NCBI GenBank assembly: GCA_039821125.1 | Contig: JBCBOR010000018.1 | Coordinates: 3,216-67,215, forward strand | Reading direction: 5' to 3' | Source of the DNA: Thermohalobaculum sp039821125 | Lineage (GTDB): Bacteria > Pseudomonadota > Alphaproteobacteria > Rhodobacterales > Rhodobacteraceae | Length of the DNA stretch: 64,000 bases | Shown: positions 8,379-17,391 of the stretch, piece after piece | Layout of the letters: each line of letters starts with the position of its first letter | How positions within the stretch are numbered: position 1 is the first letter of the stretch | Position numbers and translations under genes: made by a program | The notes under the pieces: model-generated | Databases searched by the model: none | What the model was told of the DNA's origin: nothing | What the model saw: the letters and a program-made list of their open reading frames with translations, nothing else

Positions 8379-9088
8379 CCGGCGATCCTTTCGATTGTTC
8401 CGTCTTCTCGGATGTGAATGCCGCACTCGTCGCGTGCCTCGCCGCGCCAGCGCCCGGCGCGCGCGTCCTCTCCGGTAGCAACCCGCGTCGTGCAGGGCGC
8501 GCACCCGATCGAGGGATAGCCCTGTGCGACCAGTGGGTGCCGCGGCAGATCGTGGGCGTCGAAATAGGCGATGGTGTCGGCGCTGCTCCACCCGGCGAGC
8601 GGGCTGATCTTCAGTCGTTCGGCATCATCGGTCTCGAACGCCTGGATACGGGCGCGGGCACGGGTCTGATAGCGTTTGCGTCCGGTCAGGACTGCATCGA
8701 ACCCGGCCAGTGCTTTTTCCAGCGGCGCAACCTTGCGCAGCGCACAGCACGCCTCGGTGTCGCGTTGGTGCAGTGTCCGGTCGGGGTCAGCGGCCTCGTC
8801 CGGACGCAGGATCCGCACATCCCGAAGGCCCAGATGCGCGCTTAGGTCCCGCTGATACTCCAGCGTCTCCCGAAACAAGAGCGCCGTGTCCAGCATCAGT
8901 ACAGGCACCGAAGGGTCGGTCACCGACAGCATGTGCAGCAGCACCGCCGCATCCGCGCCGAAAGATGACGTCATCGCAATCCGCCCCTCGTAACGATCCA
9001 GGGCGACGCCCAGGATCGCTTCAGCCGGAGCTGACCCGAACCGGGCCTCCAGCCGCCGGGCCGTGATCGACTCAGGCTGCGGCGACAT
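8375..9088 (-). CDS. cysH: Adenylyl-sulfate (APS) reductase, CysH
   Basis: A 237-residue PAPS/APS-reductase-family enzyme that reduces activated sulfate to sulfite in the cytoplasm. The PP-loop-like segment SSFGADAAVLLHML binds the nucleotide, and ECGIH near the C-terminus carries the catalytic cysteine. Two cysteine pairs, CC in EACCALRKV and C-x-x-C in GCAPCTTR, are the [4Fe-4S] ligands that mark assimilatory APS reductases as opposed to PAPS reductases. I use the ATG with GGAG eight bases upstream (MSPQPES), which overlaps the end of the sulfite reductase gene by 17 bp. Confidence 0.92.
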   Translation of the reverse strand: MSPQPESITARRLEARFGSAPAEAILGVALDRYEGRIAMTSSFGADAAVLLHMLSVTDPSVPVLMLDTALLFRETLEYQRDLSAHLGLRDVRILRPDEAADPDRTLHQRDTEACCALRKVAPLEKALAGFDAVLTGRKRYQTRARARIQAFETDDAERLKISPLAGWSSADTIAYFDAHDLPRHPLVAQGYPSIGCAPCTTRVATGEDARAGRWRGEARDECGIHIREDGTIERIAG

Positions 9089-10724
9089 CGAGAGCTCCAT
9101 AAAGCGCGTCCTTGAACGGTGCAGCACCCAGACGGCGATAGGTCTCGAGGAATGTCTCATCCCCGTGCATCCGCGTTGCCAGATAGGTATCGATGATCCG
9201 CTCGACGGCCGGCACGATCTCGTCATAGGCAAAGCCCGGCCCGGTACGCTCGCCCAGGGTCGCGGCCTCGGTCCCGTCGCCGCCCAGCGTGATCTGGTAG
9301 CTCTCTACCCCCGCCTTATCGAGGCCAAGGATACCGATATGCCCCACGTGGTGGTGACCACAGGCATTGATGCAGCCGCTGATCTTGATCTTCAGCGGGC
9401 CGATGTCGTGCTGGGCGTCGATGTCGGCGAACGTCTCCGAGATCTGCTGGGCAATCGGGATCGACCGGGCCGTGGCCAGTGCGCAGTAATCCATGCCGGG
9501 GCAGGCGATGATGTCCGAGATCAGCCCGGCATTCGCCGTCGCCAGCCCCGCATCGCGCAGCGCGGCATAGACCGCGGGCAGATCGGCCTGCGGCACATGC
9601 GGCAGGATCACGTTCTGCTCGTGGCTGATGCGCAGTTCGTCATAGCTGTAGCGCTCGGCCAGATCCGCCAGCACCCGCATCTGATCTGACGAGGCATCGC
9701 CGGGCGTCGCCCCGATGGCCTTAAGCGAAACCGTCACGATCACGTGGCCGTCGCGCTTGTGCGGCGCGGTGTTGGTGTCGGCGAACGCGCGCAATGCGGC
9801 AGGCAGGACCCGGTCCTTTAAGCGTGTTTTCCTGTACGTGGGTTCCGCGAAGCTTGCGGTGATCCGCGCGACCACATCCTTGGCCACATCCGGCAGCCGG
9901 CGCTGTTGCAGGGCGAAGTTCTCCTCGATCCGCGCCTTCAGCTCCTCAAGCCCGGTCTCGTGCACCAGGATCTTGATCCGCGCCTTGTATTTGTTGTCGC
10001 GCCGGCCCGAGAGATTGTACGTGCGCATGATCGCCTCGAGATACGCCAGCAGATCGCGCTTCGGCAGGAACTCACGCACCACCTTGCCGATCATCGGGGT
10101 CCGGCCGAGCCCGCCACCGATCACGACCTGATAGCCGACCTCGCCGTCCTGCTCGCGCACGCGCAGGCCGATGTCGTGGAAACGGATGACCGCGCGGTCT
10201 TCCTCAGACGCCGTCACCGCCACCTTGAACTTGCGCGGCAGGTAGGCGAACTCCGGGTGATCGGTCGACCACTGCCGGATTAGCTCGGCGGTGATGCGCG
10301 GGTCCTCGACCTCGCCCGCCGCTGCGCCTGCAAAGTGATCCGCCGTCACGTTGCGGATGCAGTTGCCCGAGGTCTGGATCGCGTGCATCTCGACATCCGC
10401 CAGCGCGTCCAGCATGTCCGGCACATCAGCGAGCTTGGGCCAGTTGAACTGGATGTTCTGCCGCGTTGTGAAGTGGCCATAGCCTTTGTCCCACCGGTCG
10501 GCGATGTAGGCGAGCTGGCGCATCTGTGCCGAGTTCAGCGTGCCATAGGGGATGGCGACCCGCAGCATGTAGGCGTGCAGTTGCAAGTACAGCCCGTTCA
10601 TCAGGCGGATCGGCTTGAACTCGTCCTCGGTCAGCGAGCCATCGAGACGGCGTGCCACCTGGCCGCGGAACTCTTCAACGCGCGATCGGACAAAGGCTTC
10701 GTCGAAATCGCTGTATTTATACAT
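9072..10724 (-). CDS. cysI: Nitrite/sulfite reductase haemoprotein (siroheme, 4Fe-4S)
   Basis: A 550-residue assimilatory sulfite (or nitrite) reductase. The two symmetric halves of the family are visible, and the siroheme/[4Fe-4S] ligands lie in CPGMDYC and GCINACGHHH. It reduces sulfite to sulfide by six electrons. Position between siroheme synthase and APS reductase makes sulfite the likely substrate. The ATG at 10724 overlaps the DUF2849 gene by 8 bp. The ferredoxin/flavodoxin-NADP reductase at the operon end is a likely electron source; no CysJ flavoprotein is present. Confidence 0.92.
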   Translation of the reverse strand: MYKYSDFDEAFVRSRVEEFRGQVARRLDGSLTEDEFKPIRLMNGLYLQLHAYMLRVAIPYGTLNSAQMRQLAYIADRWDKGYGHFTTRQNIQFNWPKLADVPDMLDALADVEMHAIQTSGNCIRNVTADHFAGAAAGEVEDPRITAELIRQWSTDHPEFAYLPRKFKVAVTASEEDRAVIRFHDIGLRVREQDGEVGYQVVIGGGLGRTPMIGKVVREFLPKRDLLAYLEAIMRTYNLSGRRDNKYKARIKILVHETGLEELKARIEENFALQQRRLPDVAKDVVARITASFAEPTYRKTRLKDRVLPAALRAFADTNTAPHKRDGHVIVTVSLKAIGATPGDASSDQMRVLADLAERYSYDELRISHEQNVILPHVPQADLPAVYAALRDAGLATANAGLISDIIACPGMDYCALATARSIPIAQQISETFADIDAQHDIGPLKIKISGCINACGHHHVGHIGILGLDKAGVESYQITLGGDGTEAATLGERTGPGFAYDEIVPAVERIIDTYLATRMHGDETFLETYRRLGAAPFKDALYGALDVAAA

Positions 10725-11016
10725 TTTCTGCCTGTTTTCCGTGGAAGTAGTTGGAAGGGCCGCGCGTGCGGAACGTCTCGCGGAAATGGGTCGGGGCGGG
10801 GACGCCGGTGCTCAGATCCACGTCGATCAGGTGGATGTTCACTGTCTCGTGCGGATACTGCCTGGCCTCGTGCAGCAGAGCGTCCGCCTCCTCCGCCGTT
10901 TCGGCCACGGCGGCCTCGGCCAACTCGCGCGTCCAGCCCGGCCGGGTGAAGTAGATCACGTCGCCTTCTAGCAGGTGGTTGGTCGTGGCGACCTTCGGGG
11001 TAAAGGGTTTGGGCAT
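10717..11016 (-). CDS. DUF2849 protein of the sulfate operon
   Basis: A 99-residue protein of DUF2849, a small family nearly always found between cysG and the sulfite reductase gene in alphaproteobacteria. It has no transmembrane segment or cofactor motif. The ATG overlaps the cysG stop (TGATG), so it is translationally coupled; an in-frame GTG lies one codon upstream. Function unknown, probably in sulfite or siroheme handling. Confidence 0.83.
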   Translation of the reverse strand: MPKPFTPKVATTNHLLEGDVIYFTRPGWTRELAEAAVAETAEEADALLHEARQYPHETVNIHLIDVDLSTGVPAPTHFRETFRTRGPSNYFHGKQAENV

Positions 11017-12416
11017 CACGTCGCCTTTCTGAGAACAGGTTGGGCAGCAATGGTGGTGGGTGCGGCGAGCGCAGCTTCGTGAGGGCTGAGGCCGAGCATC
11101 AGGACAGCGGGACCGTCCATGACCTCGAGATGGACAGTCAGGGTCAGCAGGGTCGAGGCAATGATCCGTTGATCCGGGCGCGAGACATTCTCGACAATCG
11201 TCACAGGCGTCTCGGCATCGGCCCCATGCATCAGCAGGCGCCCGGTCAGGAACTTGGACGCGGCCTTGCCCATGTAGATCGCCGCGACCGCGCCGGGGCG
11301 GGCCAGCGCGCGCCAGTCGTGATCGGCAAAGCCCTCGGCCTCGTGTCCTGTGATGATCCTGAGATCCGAGTTACGCCCACGCCGGGTCATGCTGACGCCC
11401 AGCGCTGCCGCCGCCGCTGCCGCGGATGTGATCCCCGGCGTCACGGTGAAGTCGATCCCGGCCGCGCCGAGCGCCTCGGTCTCCTCATCCAGCCGCCCGA
11501 ACACACCGCTGTCGCCGGATTTCAGGCGCACGACCTGATGGGTGCGGCCATGCTCGACCAGCAGGGCGTTGATATCGGCCTGCTTCCACGAGGGGCCGAA
11601 GGGGATCTTGCCAACCTCGATGATCTTGGCCTCGCGCCGGGCGAGTTCCAGGATTGGCGCGGGAACGAGACGGTCATGGATCACCACGTCGGCCTCGTGT
11701 AGCAGCTTGCGGGCCTTCATGGTCAGAAGATCCGGGTCGCCCGGACCCGCGCCGACGAAGTGGACATGACCCTCGCGGTCGGCTTCGGTCTGCGTCTCGT
11801 TGAAAAGCGCGCGCAGGTCACGGCGCGTTGCCTTCTCGCCTCCAGCCAGCACGCGGGGCCCGCGCTCGAAGTAGAACCGCGACCAGAAGTCCCGGCGCAC
11901 CCGGCCCTTGGGAAGGTGGGACGCGATGGGCCGGAAGGCTTGCCCGATCCTGGTGAGCACGCCAAGAGTCTGAGGCAGCATCGCCTCGATATCCGACTTG
12001 ATCTTGCGGGCCAGCACGGGCGCCGCGCCCTCGGTCCCGATCGCGACCGTCACCGGATCGCGGTCCACGATAGCTGGCGTGATGAAATCGCTGGCGTCGA
12101 GATTGTCGACCACCAGCGTCTTGACGCTTGCGGCCTGCCCGAGTGCTGCAATGGCGAGGTCGATCTCAGGTGCATCGTTGGCCGCGTAGAGCAAGATGGC
12201 TCCGGGCAGATCCTCGGCGGTAACGGCGCGGTCATGGTGGATCAGACGACCCTCACGCGCCCATTTCTCGACCTGCGGCTCTGCATCTGTCCCAAATACA
12301 TGGATCTCCGCCTCGGTCTTCAGCAACAGGCGCAGCTTTGCGACCGCGCACTCTCTGGCACCGGACACGACGATGCGCCGTCCCTGGGTGTCGAGGTAGA
12401 TCGGAAAGTGCCGCAT
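11016..12416 (-). CDS. cysG: Siroheme synthase CysG (dehydrogenase/ferrochelatase plus uroporphyrinogen methyltransferase)
   Basis: A 466-residue bifunctional enzyme that makes siroheme for the downstream sulfite reductase. Residues 1-210 are the precorrin-2 dehydrogenase/ferrochelatase part, with a somewhat degenerate nucleotide loop (VVSGARECAVAK). From about residue 215 the SUMT methylase begins with VGAGPGDPDLLT, followed by VIHDRLV, GDSGVFGR and GVSMTRRG. The start has a clear GGAGG seven bases upstream. It is first in the minus-strand sulfate operon, and the promoter should lie in 12417-12566, shared with the divergent Lrp/AsnC regulator. Confidence 0.93.
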   Translation of the reverse strand: MRHFPIYLDTQGRRIVVSGARECAVAKLRLLLKTEAEIHVFGTDAEPQVEKWAREGRLIHHDRAVTAEDLPGAILLYAANDAPEIDLAIAALGQAASVKTLVVDNLDASDFITPAIVDRDPVTVAIGTEGAAPVLARKIKSDIEAMLPQTLGVLTRIGQAFRPIASHLPKGRVRRDFWSRFYFERGPRVLAGGEKATRRDLRALFNETQTEADREGHVHFVGAGPGDPDLLTMKARKLLHEADVVIHDRLVPAPILELARREAKIIEVGKIPFGPSWKQADINALLVEHGRTHQVVRLKSGDSGVFGRLDEETEALGAAGIDFTVTPGITSAAAAAAALGVSMTRRGRNSDLRIITGHEAEGFADHDWRALARPGAVAAIYMGKAASKFLTGRLLMHGADAETPVTIVENVSRPDQRIIASTLLTLTVHLEVMDGPAVLMLGLSPHEAALAAPTTIAAQPVLRKAT

Positions 12417-12566
12417 CGGGGCCTCCTGACGCATTGCCGGATGAACGAAATCAATCTGTGAGGGAAGAAATTGACCAATGTCCCGAAATCTACAAGCTTG
12501 CCTCTGCGACAGCGGAACAGTATTCCAACGTGGCCCCAGCTAGCGGAAAGACGGCCAGAGCGCCCC

Positions 12567-13067
12567 ATGACCGACCGAACGCCTGACCTTGACCAAGATG
12601 ACCGCCGCATCCTGCGTGAGGTCCAGACAGACACCACCCGCTCCTTGCAGCGCATTGCGGACCGAGTCGGTCTGGCCAAGACCACTGTCTGGAACAGGGT
12701 TCAGCGGATGACACAGAACGGCACGATCCTGCGTCAGGCAGCAATTCTGGATGCTCGCAAGGTTGGGTTGAACGAGACGTTCTTTGTCTCGATCCGAACC
12801 TCACAGCATGACGGCGCGTGGCTCGACAAGTTCAAGGCGGTGATCGAGGACATGCCCCAGATCACCGAGGCGCACCGGTTGGCAGGCACGCTCGACTACC
12901 TGCTCAAGGTGCAGGTGTCCTCGACCGATGCGTTCGATGACTTCTACAAGGATCTGGTGTCGCGTATCCCGATCTATGACGTCTCGTCGAGCCTGTCGAT
13001 GGAGCAGATGAAGCGCTCGCTCGAACTGCCGTTTCTCGATGCAAACGAGGATCGCCGGAAGGACTAG
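12567..13067 (+). CDS. Lrp/AsnC-family transcriptional regulator
   Basis: A 166-residue regulator. Residues 8-65 form the AsnC helix-turn-helix (LDQDDRRILREVQ ... SLQRIADRVGLAKTTVWNRVQRM), followed by the RAM ligand-binding domain (HRLAGTLDYLLKVQV). I use the ATG at 12567. It is transcribed away from cysG across a 150-bp spacer, so it probably controls sulfur assimilation in response to an amino acid such as cysteine; that target and effector are inferred from position only. Confidence 0.85.
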   Translation: MTDRTPDLDQDDRRILREVQTDTTRSLQRIADRVGLAKTTVWNRVQRMTQNGTILRQAAILDARKVGLNETFFVSIRTSQHDGAWLDKFKAVIEDMPQITEAHRLAGTLDYLLKVQVSSTDAFDDFYKDLVSRIPIYDVSSSLSMEQMKRSLELPFLDANEDRRKD

Positions 13068-13089
13068 GGCGCTCCATACGAACCAGACC

Positions 13090-13148
13090 TGATACATAAG
13101 TGCCGGAAATAATCATCATACCGACTTATAGTTGTAGTTTTTGTATCA
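13090..13148. promoter_or_regulatory. Candidate operator upstream of the polyol operon
   Basis: TGATACA (13090-13096) and its reverse complement TGTATCA (13142-13148) lie 52 bp apart in an AT-rich spacer, each followed shortly by TGCCGG. The pair sits about 90-150 bp upstream of the binding-protein start, as expected for an AraC-type activator such as the one encoded at 16492. Confidence 0.35.
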
Positions 13149-13239
13149 GATGCCGGTGCATTCGTACTAGAACCTGCTAGAAAATGACCGCTGGATGAGA
13201 TATGCGCGGGTCAACCCGCCAGTCATCTGGGAGGAAGCT

Positions 13240-14523
13240 ATGAAGAAACTGGGCGTCTCGACGCTCGCGCTTTTGGCCGTTGCTGGCCTGGCGACGAGCG
13301 CTGCCGCAACCGAGCTGACGATCGCGATCGTAAACAACGGTCATATGATCAACATGCAGAAGGTCGCGGAAGCCTATACCGCGAAAACCGGCGTCAAGCT
13401 GAACTGGGTCTCGCTGGAGGAAGGGGTTCTGCGCGAGCAGGTAACCTCGGACACGGCAACCGGTGGTGGCCAGTACGATGTGATCAATATCGGTATGCAG
13501 GAAGCGCCGATCTGGGGCGCCGCCGGCTGGATCGAGCCGCTGACCTTCGGACCGGAATACGACCTTGAGGACATGCTGCCGACGATCCGCAACGGCTTGT
13601 CGCATGAGGGTCAGCTCTACGCCGCGCCGTTCTACGGCGAATCCTCGATGGTCATGTACCGCAAGGACCTGACGGATGCGGCAGGGGTCTCGATCTCTGA
13701 CAACGACAAATGGGAGAATATCAAGGCCGCAGCCGCCGCAATCCACAATCCCGATGCCGGTGTTTATGGTGCCTGCCTGCGCGGAAAGCCGGGTTGGGGC
13801 GATAACATGGCTTTCATCACAACGGTTGTGAACTCGTTCGGTGGTGCTTGGTTCGACAAGGACTTCCGTCCGACGATCGACTCGGATGAGTGGCGCGCTG
13901 CCATCAACTTTTATGTCGATCTGCTCGGAAGCTACGGCCCTCCGGGCTCGGAAGGAAACTCGTTCAACGAAATCCTGGCGCTCTACAACGAGGGCAAGTG
14001 CGGCATGTGGATTGACGCCACGATCGCCGCTTCGTTCCTGACGGTCGACGGGGTTGCCTATGCGCAGTCACCGAATGCCGGGAACCCGGTCGGGGCCAAC
14101 TGGCTCTGGGCGTGGGCGATGGCGGTGCCTGCTGGCTCGCCGAACGCAGACGCTGCGAAGGACTTCATCGAGTGGGCGACGTCGAAGGAGTACATCAAGG
14201 CCGTGGCCGAACATCCCGATTTTGGCTGGGGCAAGGTTCCAACGGGGACTCGTGCCTCGACCTATGCCTATCCGGAGTTCCAGGCAGCAGCTGATTTCGC
14301 CGCAGCTGAGATGGCCGCAATCGAGTCCGCCGCTCCGGAAGCGACGGATCTGAAGCCCTATGTGGGTGTTCAGTTCGCGGCCATTCCGGAGTTTCCGGAG
14401 GTCGGCATCGCGGTTGCTCAGGAGATGGCAGCCGCCCTGTCCGGCGCGAAATCGGTGGATGAAGCTCTGGCCGCATCGCAAGCGGCGGCGGATGCCATCA
14501 TGTCCGAGGCAGGGTACTACTGA
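13240..14523 (+). CDS. smoE: Polyol ABC transporter substrate-binding protein (SmoE-like)
   Basis: A 427-residue exported solute-binding protein of family 1 with a signal peptide ending ...SAAATE. It resembles the sorbitol/mannitol-binding SmoE of Rhodobacter. The start ATG has GGGAGGAA just upstream. In the periplasm it would hand a polyol to the two permeases that follow. The operon reads binding protein, permease, permease, AraC regulator, mannitol dehydrogenase, ATPase, all on the plus strand. A stable hairpin follows its stop codon. Exact polyol (mannitol, sorbitol or arabitol) cannot be told from sequence. Confidence 0.87.
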   Translation: MKKLGVSTLALLAVAGLATSAAATELTIAIVNNGHMINMQKVAEAYTAKTGVKLNWVSLEEGVLREQVTSDTATGGGQYDVINIGMQEAPIWGAAGWIEPLTFGPEYDLEDMLPTIRNGLSHEGQLYAAPFYGESSMVMYRKDLTDAAGVSISDNDKWENIKAAAAAIHNPDAGVYGACLRGKPGWGDNMAFITTVVNSFGGAWFDKDFRPTIDSDEWRAAINFYVDLLGSYGPPGSEGNSFNEILALYNEGKCGMWIDATIAASFLTVDGVAYAQSPNAGNPVGANWLWAWAMAVPAGSPNADAAKDFIEWATSKEYIKAVAEHPDFGWGKVPTGTRASTYAYPEFQAAADFAAAEMAAIESAAPEATDLKPYVGVQFAAIPEFPEVGIAVAQEMAAALSGAKSVDEALAASQAAADAIMSEAGYY

Positions 14524-14545
14524 CCCCTAAGGCCGCGGACCGGGG

Positions 14546-14569
14546 AGCCTGACGGACGCCCGTCAGGCT
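14546..14569 (+). terminator. Intercistronic hairpin after smoE
   Basis: AGCCTGACGG and CCGTCAGGCT form a perfect 10-bp stem with a 4-nt loop, 23 bp after the binding-protein stop. There is only a short T-rich stretch after it, so it is more likely a partial terminator or an RNA-stabilising barrier than a complete stop. Confidence 0.6.
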
Positions 14570-14674
14570 TCGTTGGGCCGCCGATTGTGCGAGAGGGGCT
14601 GACGGTGCGCCCATCCATCTTGGCGCACCGTTCTACTCGCCACACAACAGAGCCCCCACCAGGGACGCCAGATC

Positions 14675-15616
14675 ATGTCCAAGAGAACGCTGCCACGTTT
14701 GCTGCAAGCCCCAGCGGTGATCCTGCTGCTGGTGTGGATGCTCGTTCCGCTCTCTATGACGCTATACTTTTCGTTCATTCGGTATGTGCTGAACAATCTG
14801 CGCAGGCCGGAATGGACCGAGCCAAGTCTGAGCAACTGGCGCGGTTTCGGCAATTACGAGTACGTGCTCTACAAAGCCAAGGATTTCTGGCTCGCGGTTT
14901 CGAACAGCCTGTTCGTCGTCGGATCGGTGATTGCACTGACAGTCATTCTGGGGCTTGCGATTGCTGTGCTCGTCAACCGGTCTTTTCCCGGGCGCGGGAT
15001 CGTACGGGTGCTTCTGATTTCTCCGTTCTTCGTGATGCCCGCGGTGAACGCTGTCCTCTGGATCAACATGATTTTGGATCCGGTTCTGGGTCTGCAGGGA
15101 CTGGCCATCGCAGGTGTCAACGAGACAGTCGCGGGAATGAGGGGATTGCCTGTCCTTGGCGCCTTCTTCTCGCTGTGGCCTGAGATCGAGCCGATCTCGT
15201 TTCGCGCGACGCAGACGTCTGCCTATGCGGTGATCATCATGGTCACCTGGCAGTGGACGCCGTTCGCGGCTCTCATTTTCATGACATCGCTGCAATCCGA
15301 GGATCAGCAGCAAAAGGAGGCGGCGATCCTGGACGGCGCCAGCGCCTGGTCGCAGTTTCGAAATCTAACACTGCCGCACCTGGCGCGGCCGATCGCGATT
15401 GTCGTTATGCTTCAGGCGATCTTTCACCTGTCGCTGTATGCCGAGATCGAGATCGTCAGCCGCGGCAATGGCAACAAGAACCTCCCTTACCTGATCGGCG
15501 AGTTCGCTTCGAACAATATCGGTGCTGCCAGTGCGACCGGGATTTTTGCCGTGATCCTCGCCAACATCGTTGCGATCTTTCTGCTAAGGATGATCGGCAA
15601 GAGCCTGATGGATTGA
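14675..15616 (+). CDS. smoF: Polyol ABC transporter permease (SmoF-like)
   Basis: A 313-residue inner-membrane permease of the MalF/UgpA type with about six transmembrane helices. The EAA loop that contacts the ATPase is EAAILDGASAWSQFRNLTLPHLARP. An unusual insert of about 50 residues (from roughly NETVAGMRG to SFRATQTS) lies in a periplasmic loop, as in other SmoF proteins. It works with the next gene's product and the ATPase at 18781. Confidence 0.88.
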   Translation: MSKRTLPRLLQAPAVILLLVWMLVPLSMTLYFSFIRYVLNNLRRPEWTEPSLSNWRGFGNYEYVLYKAKDFWLAVSNSLFVVGSVIALTVILGLAIAVLVNRSFPGRGIVRVLLISPFFVMPAVNAVLWINMILDPVLGLQGLAIAGVNETVAGMRGLPVLGAFFSLWPEIEPISFRATQTSAYAVIIMVTWQWTPFAALIFMTSLQSEDQQQKEAAILDGASAWSQFRNLTLPHLARPIAIVVMLQAIFHLSLYAEIEIVSRGNGNKNLPYLIGEFASNNIGAASATGIFAVILANIVAIFLLRMIGKSLMD

Positions 15617-15620
15617 GAAC

Positions 15621-16457
15621 ATGGCCGCGGTCGCACAAACGTCGAGACTTGGCAGAATCCTCTGGCCTGTGCTGGCTTGGGTCATCGCGCTGCTCGTGTT
15701 CTTTCCGATCTTCTGGATGGTCTTCACAAGCTTCAAGACCGATGCTGATGCGGTGAAGCCCGAGCATTTGTTCCTGTTCGAGCCAACGCTCGACAACTAT
15801 CTGAACATGACCGAGAACTACGACTACTGGCGCTTTGCGGCCAACTCGGTCATCACGGCAACCTTCGCGACGCTGTTCACGCTGTTTGTCGGGGTCCCCG
15901 CCGCCTATGCAATGGCCTTCAATCCCAGTCGGCGCACCAAAGACATTCTGGTCTGGATGCTGTCCACGAAGATGCTGCCTGCTGCTGCGGTGCTGTACCC
16001 AATGACGTTCCTGACCAAGCAGGCTCTGAATATCTACGACACGCATGTCCTTGTCGTGATCGTGCTGAGCCTTATCAACCTGCCGGTCGTGATCTGGATG
16101 CTGTTCACGTACTTCAAGGAGATCCCGAAAGAGATCATCGAAGCGGGCAAAATGGACGGGGTTTCGATCTGGGGCGAGATCCGCGAGATTGTCCTGCCTC
16201 TGGCCTGGGGCGGTCTCGCGTCGACCGCGCTGCTTTGTTTCATATTCTGCTGGAACGAGGCGTACTGGACCGTTCGTCTGACGACCACCGAAGCGGCGAC
16301 GCTGTCAAAACTGATCGAGGGCAATCGCGCACCTGAGGGGTTGTTCTTCGGACGCCTCTCTGCCGTCTCCACCGCCGCAGTCGGCCCGATCATCGTGCTC
16401 GGTTGGTTCTGTCAAAAGCAGCTCGTCCAAGGCCTGACCTTCGGGGCGGTTAAATGA
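15621..16457 (+). CDS. smoG: Polyol ABC transporter permease (SmoG-like)
   Basis: A 278-residue MalG/UgpE-type permease with about six transmembrane helices and the EAA motif EAGKMDGVSIWGEIREIVLPLAW. It begins 4 bp after the preceding permease gene and forms the heterodimeric membrane channel with it. Confidence 0.88.
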   Translation: MAAVAQTSRLGRILWPVLAWVIALLVFFPIFWMVFTSFKTDADAVKPEHLFLFEPTLDNYLNMTENYDYWRFAANSVITATFATLFTLFVGVPAAYAMAFNPSRRTKDILVWMLSTKMLPAAAVLYPMTFLTKQALNIYDTHVLVVIVLSLINLPVVIWMLFTYFKEIPKEIIEAGKMDGVSIWGEIREIVLPLAWGGLASTALLCFIFCWNEAYWTVRLTTTEAATLSKLIEGNRAPEGLFFGRLSAVSTAAVGPIIVLGWFCQKQLVQGLTFGAVK

Positions 16458-16491
16458 GCCTGTTGTTTGGCCCAGCGATCAGGGAACGCCT

Positions 16492-17391
16492 ATGTCGACC
16501 CTGACCCCGGAGATCGAGTTTGTTGACCGAGCGGCGGAGACCATCCGGTATCTCGAGCACGGCTGGCCGACCAGCCTTTGCCGTTGGCACAGCCACGAGG
16601 ACTATGAACTGCACTTGATTGTCGGAACCCGCGGCAAGGCATTCGTGGGCAACTACATCGGCGCATTCGGTCCGGGTGCCTTGTTTCTGATCGGACCCAA
16701 TCTGCCGCACAACTGGATCACCGATCAGATCGGCGAGGCGAACCCGGTCCCGCTGCGCGACATGTTGGTCCAGTTCAATCAGGAGAACATCGATCGTCTC
16801 AAAACTGCGTTTCCCGAGTTCAGAGAGTTGGATGGTCTGTTGCAAAAATCCGTCGGCGGGATCGAGTTTGTGGGGTTTGATCCTCAACTTGCTCGACTGC
16901 ATTTTGAAGCCATCCGCGACTCCTTCGGCGCAGAACGAATTCTCAGGTTTCTCAATCTCCTGCTGCTTGTGAGCGCGCATCCCGAACAGCGGCGATTGTC
17001 TGTCGAGACACATGCTTTCCCGACGGTTGCCCAGCGCAAGTCGGGGATCGCTGACGTAGTCGATCACATCGCGCTGAACTTCGCCGAGGAACTCTCGCTG
17101 GAGCAGGCCGCGTCAATCGCCCACATGAGCCCGACCGCGTTCTCGCGGAACTTTCAGAAGGTGACAGGCAGCCGCTTTACCGAGTTCGTCACCAAGGTAC
17201 GGATCGGGCAGGCCTGCTCCATGCTCACGGCGACAGATCAAAAGATCGCGACGATTTGCCATGAGGTTGGCTTCCGGAACCTTGCCAATTTCAATCGCCA
17301 TTTCCTTAAGCTCAAGGATATGACGCCGTCTGCGTATCGTGACCTAACACGGTCAAAGCTTAGCCCTTCGAATGTGCATCAGTATGGGTGA
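16492..17391 (+). CDS. AraC-family regulator of the polyol operon
   Basis: A 299-residue AraC/XylS regulator. The N-terminal half is a cupin-like ligand-binding domain (WHSHEDYELHLIV at about 38-50). The C-terminal half has the two helix-turn-helix motifs: LSLEQAASIAHMSPTAFSRNFQKVTG and IATICHEVGFRNLANFNRHFLKL. It lies inside the polyol operon between permease and dehydrogenase genes, so it probably activates the operon in response to the transported polyol. Confidence 0.87.
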   Translation: MSTLTPEIEFVDRAAETIRYLEHGWPTSLCRWHSHEDYELHLIVGTRGKAFVGNYIGAFGPGALFLIGPNLPHNWITDQIGEANPVPLRDMLVQFNQENIDRLKTAFPEFRELDGLLQKSVGGIEFVGFDPQLARLHFEAIRDSFGAERILRFLNLLLLVSAHPEQRRLSVETHAFPTVAQRKSGIADVVDHIALNFAEELSLEQAASIAHMSPTAFSRNFQKVTGSRFTEFVTKVRIGQACSMLTATDQKIATICHEVGFRNLANFNRHFLKLKDMTPSAYRDLTRSKLSPSNVHQYG

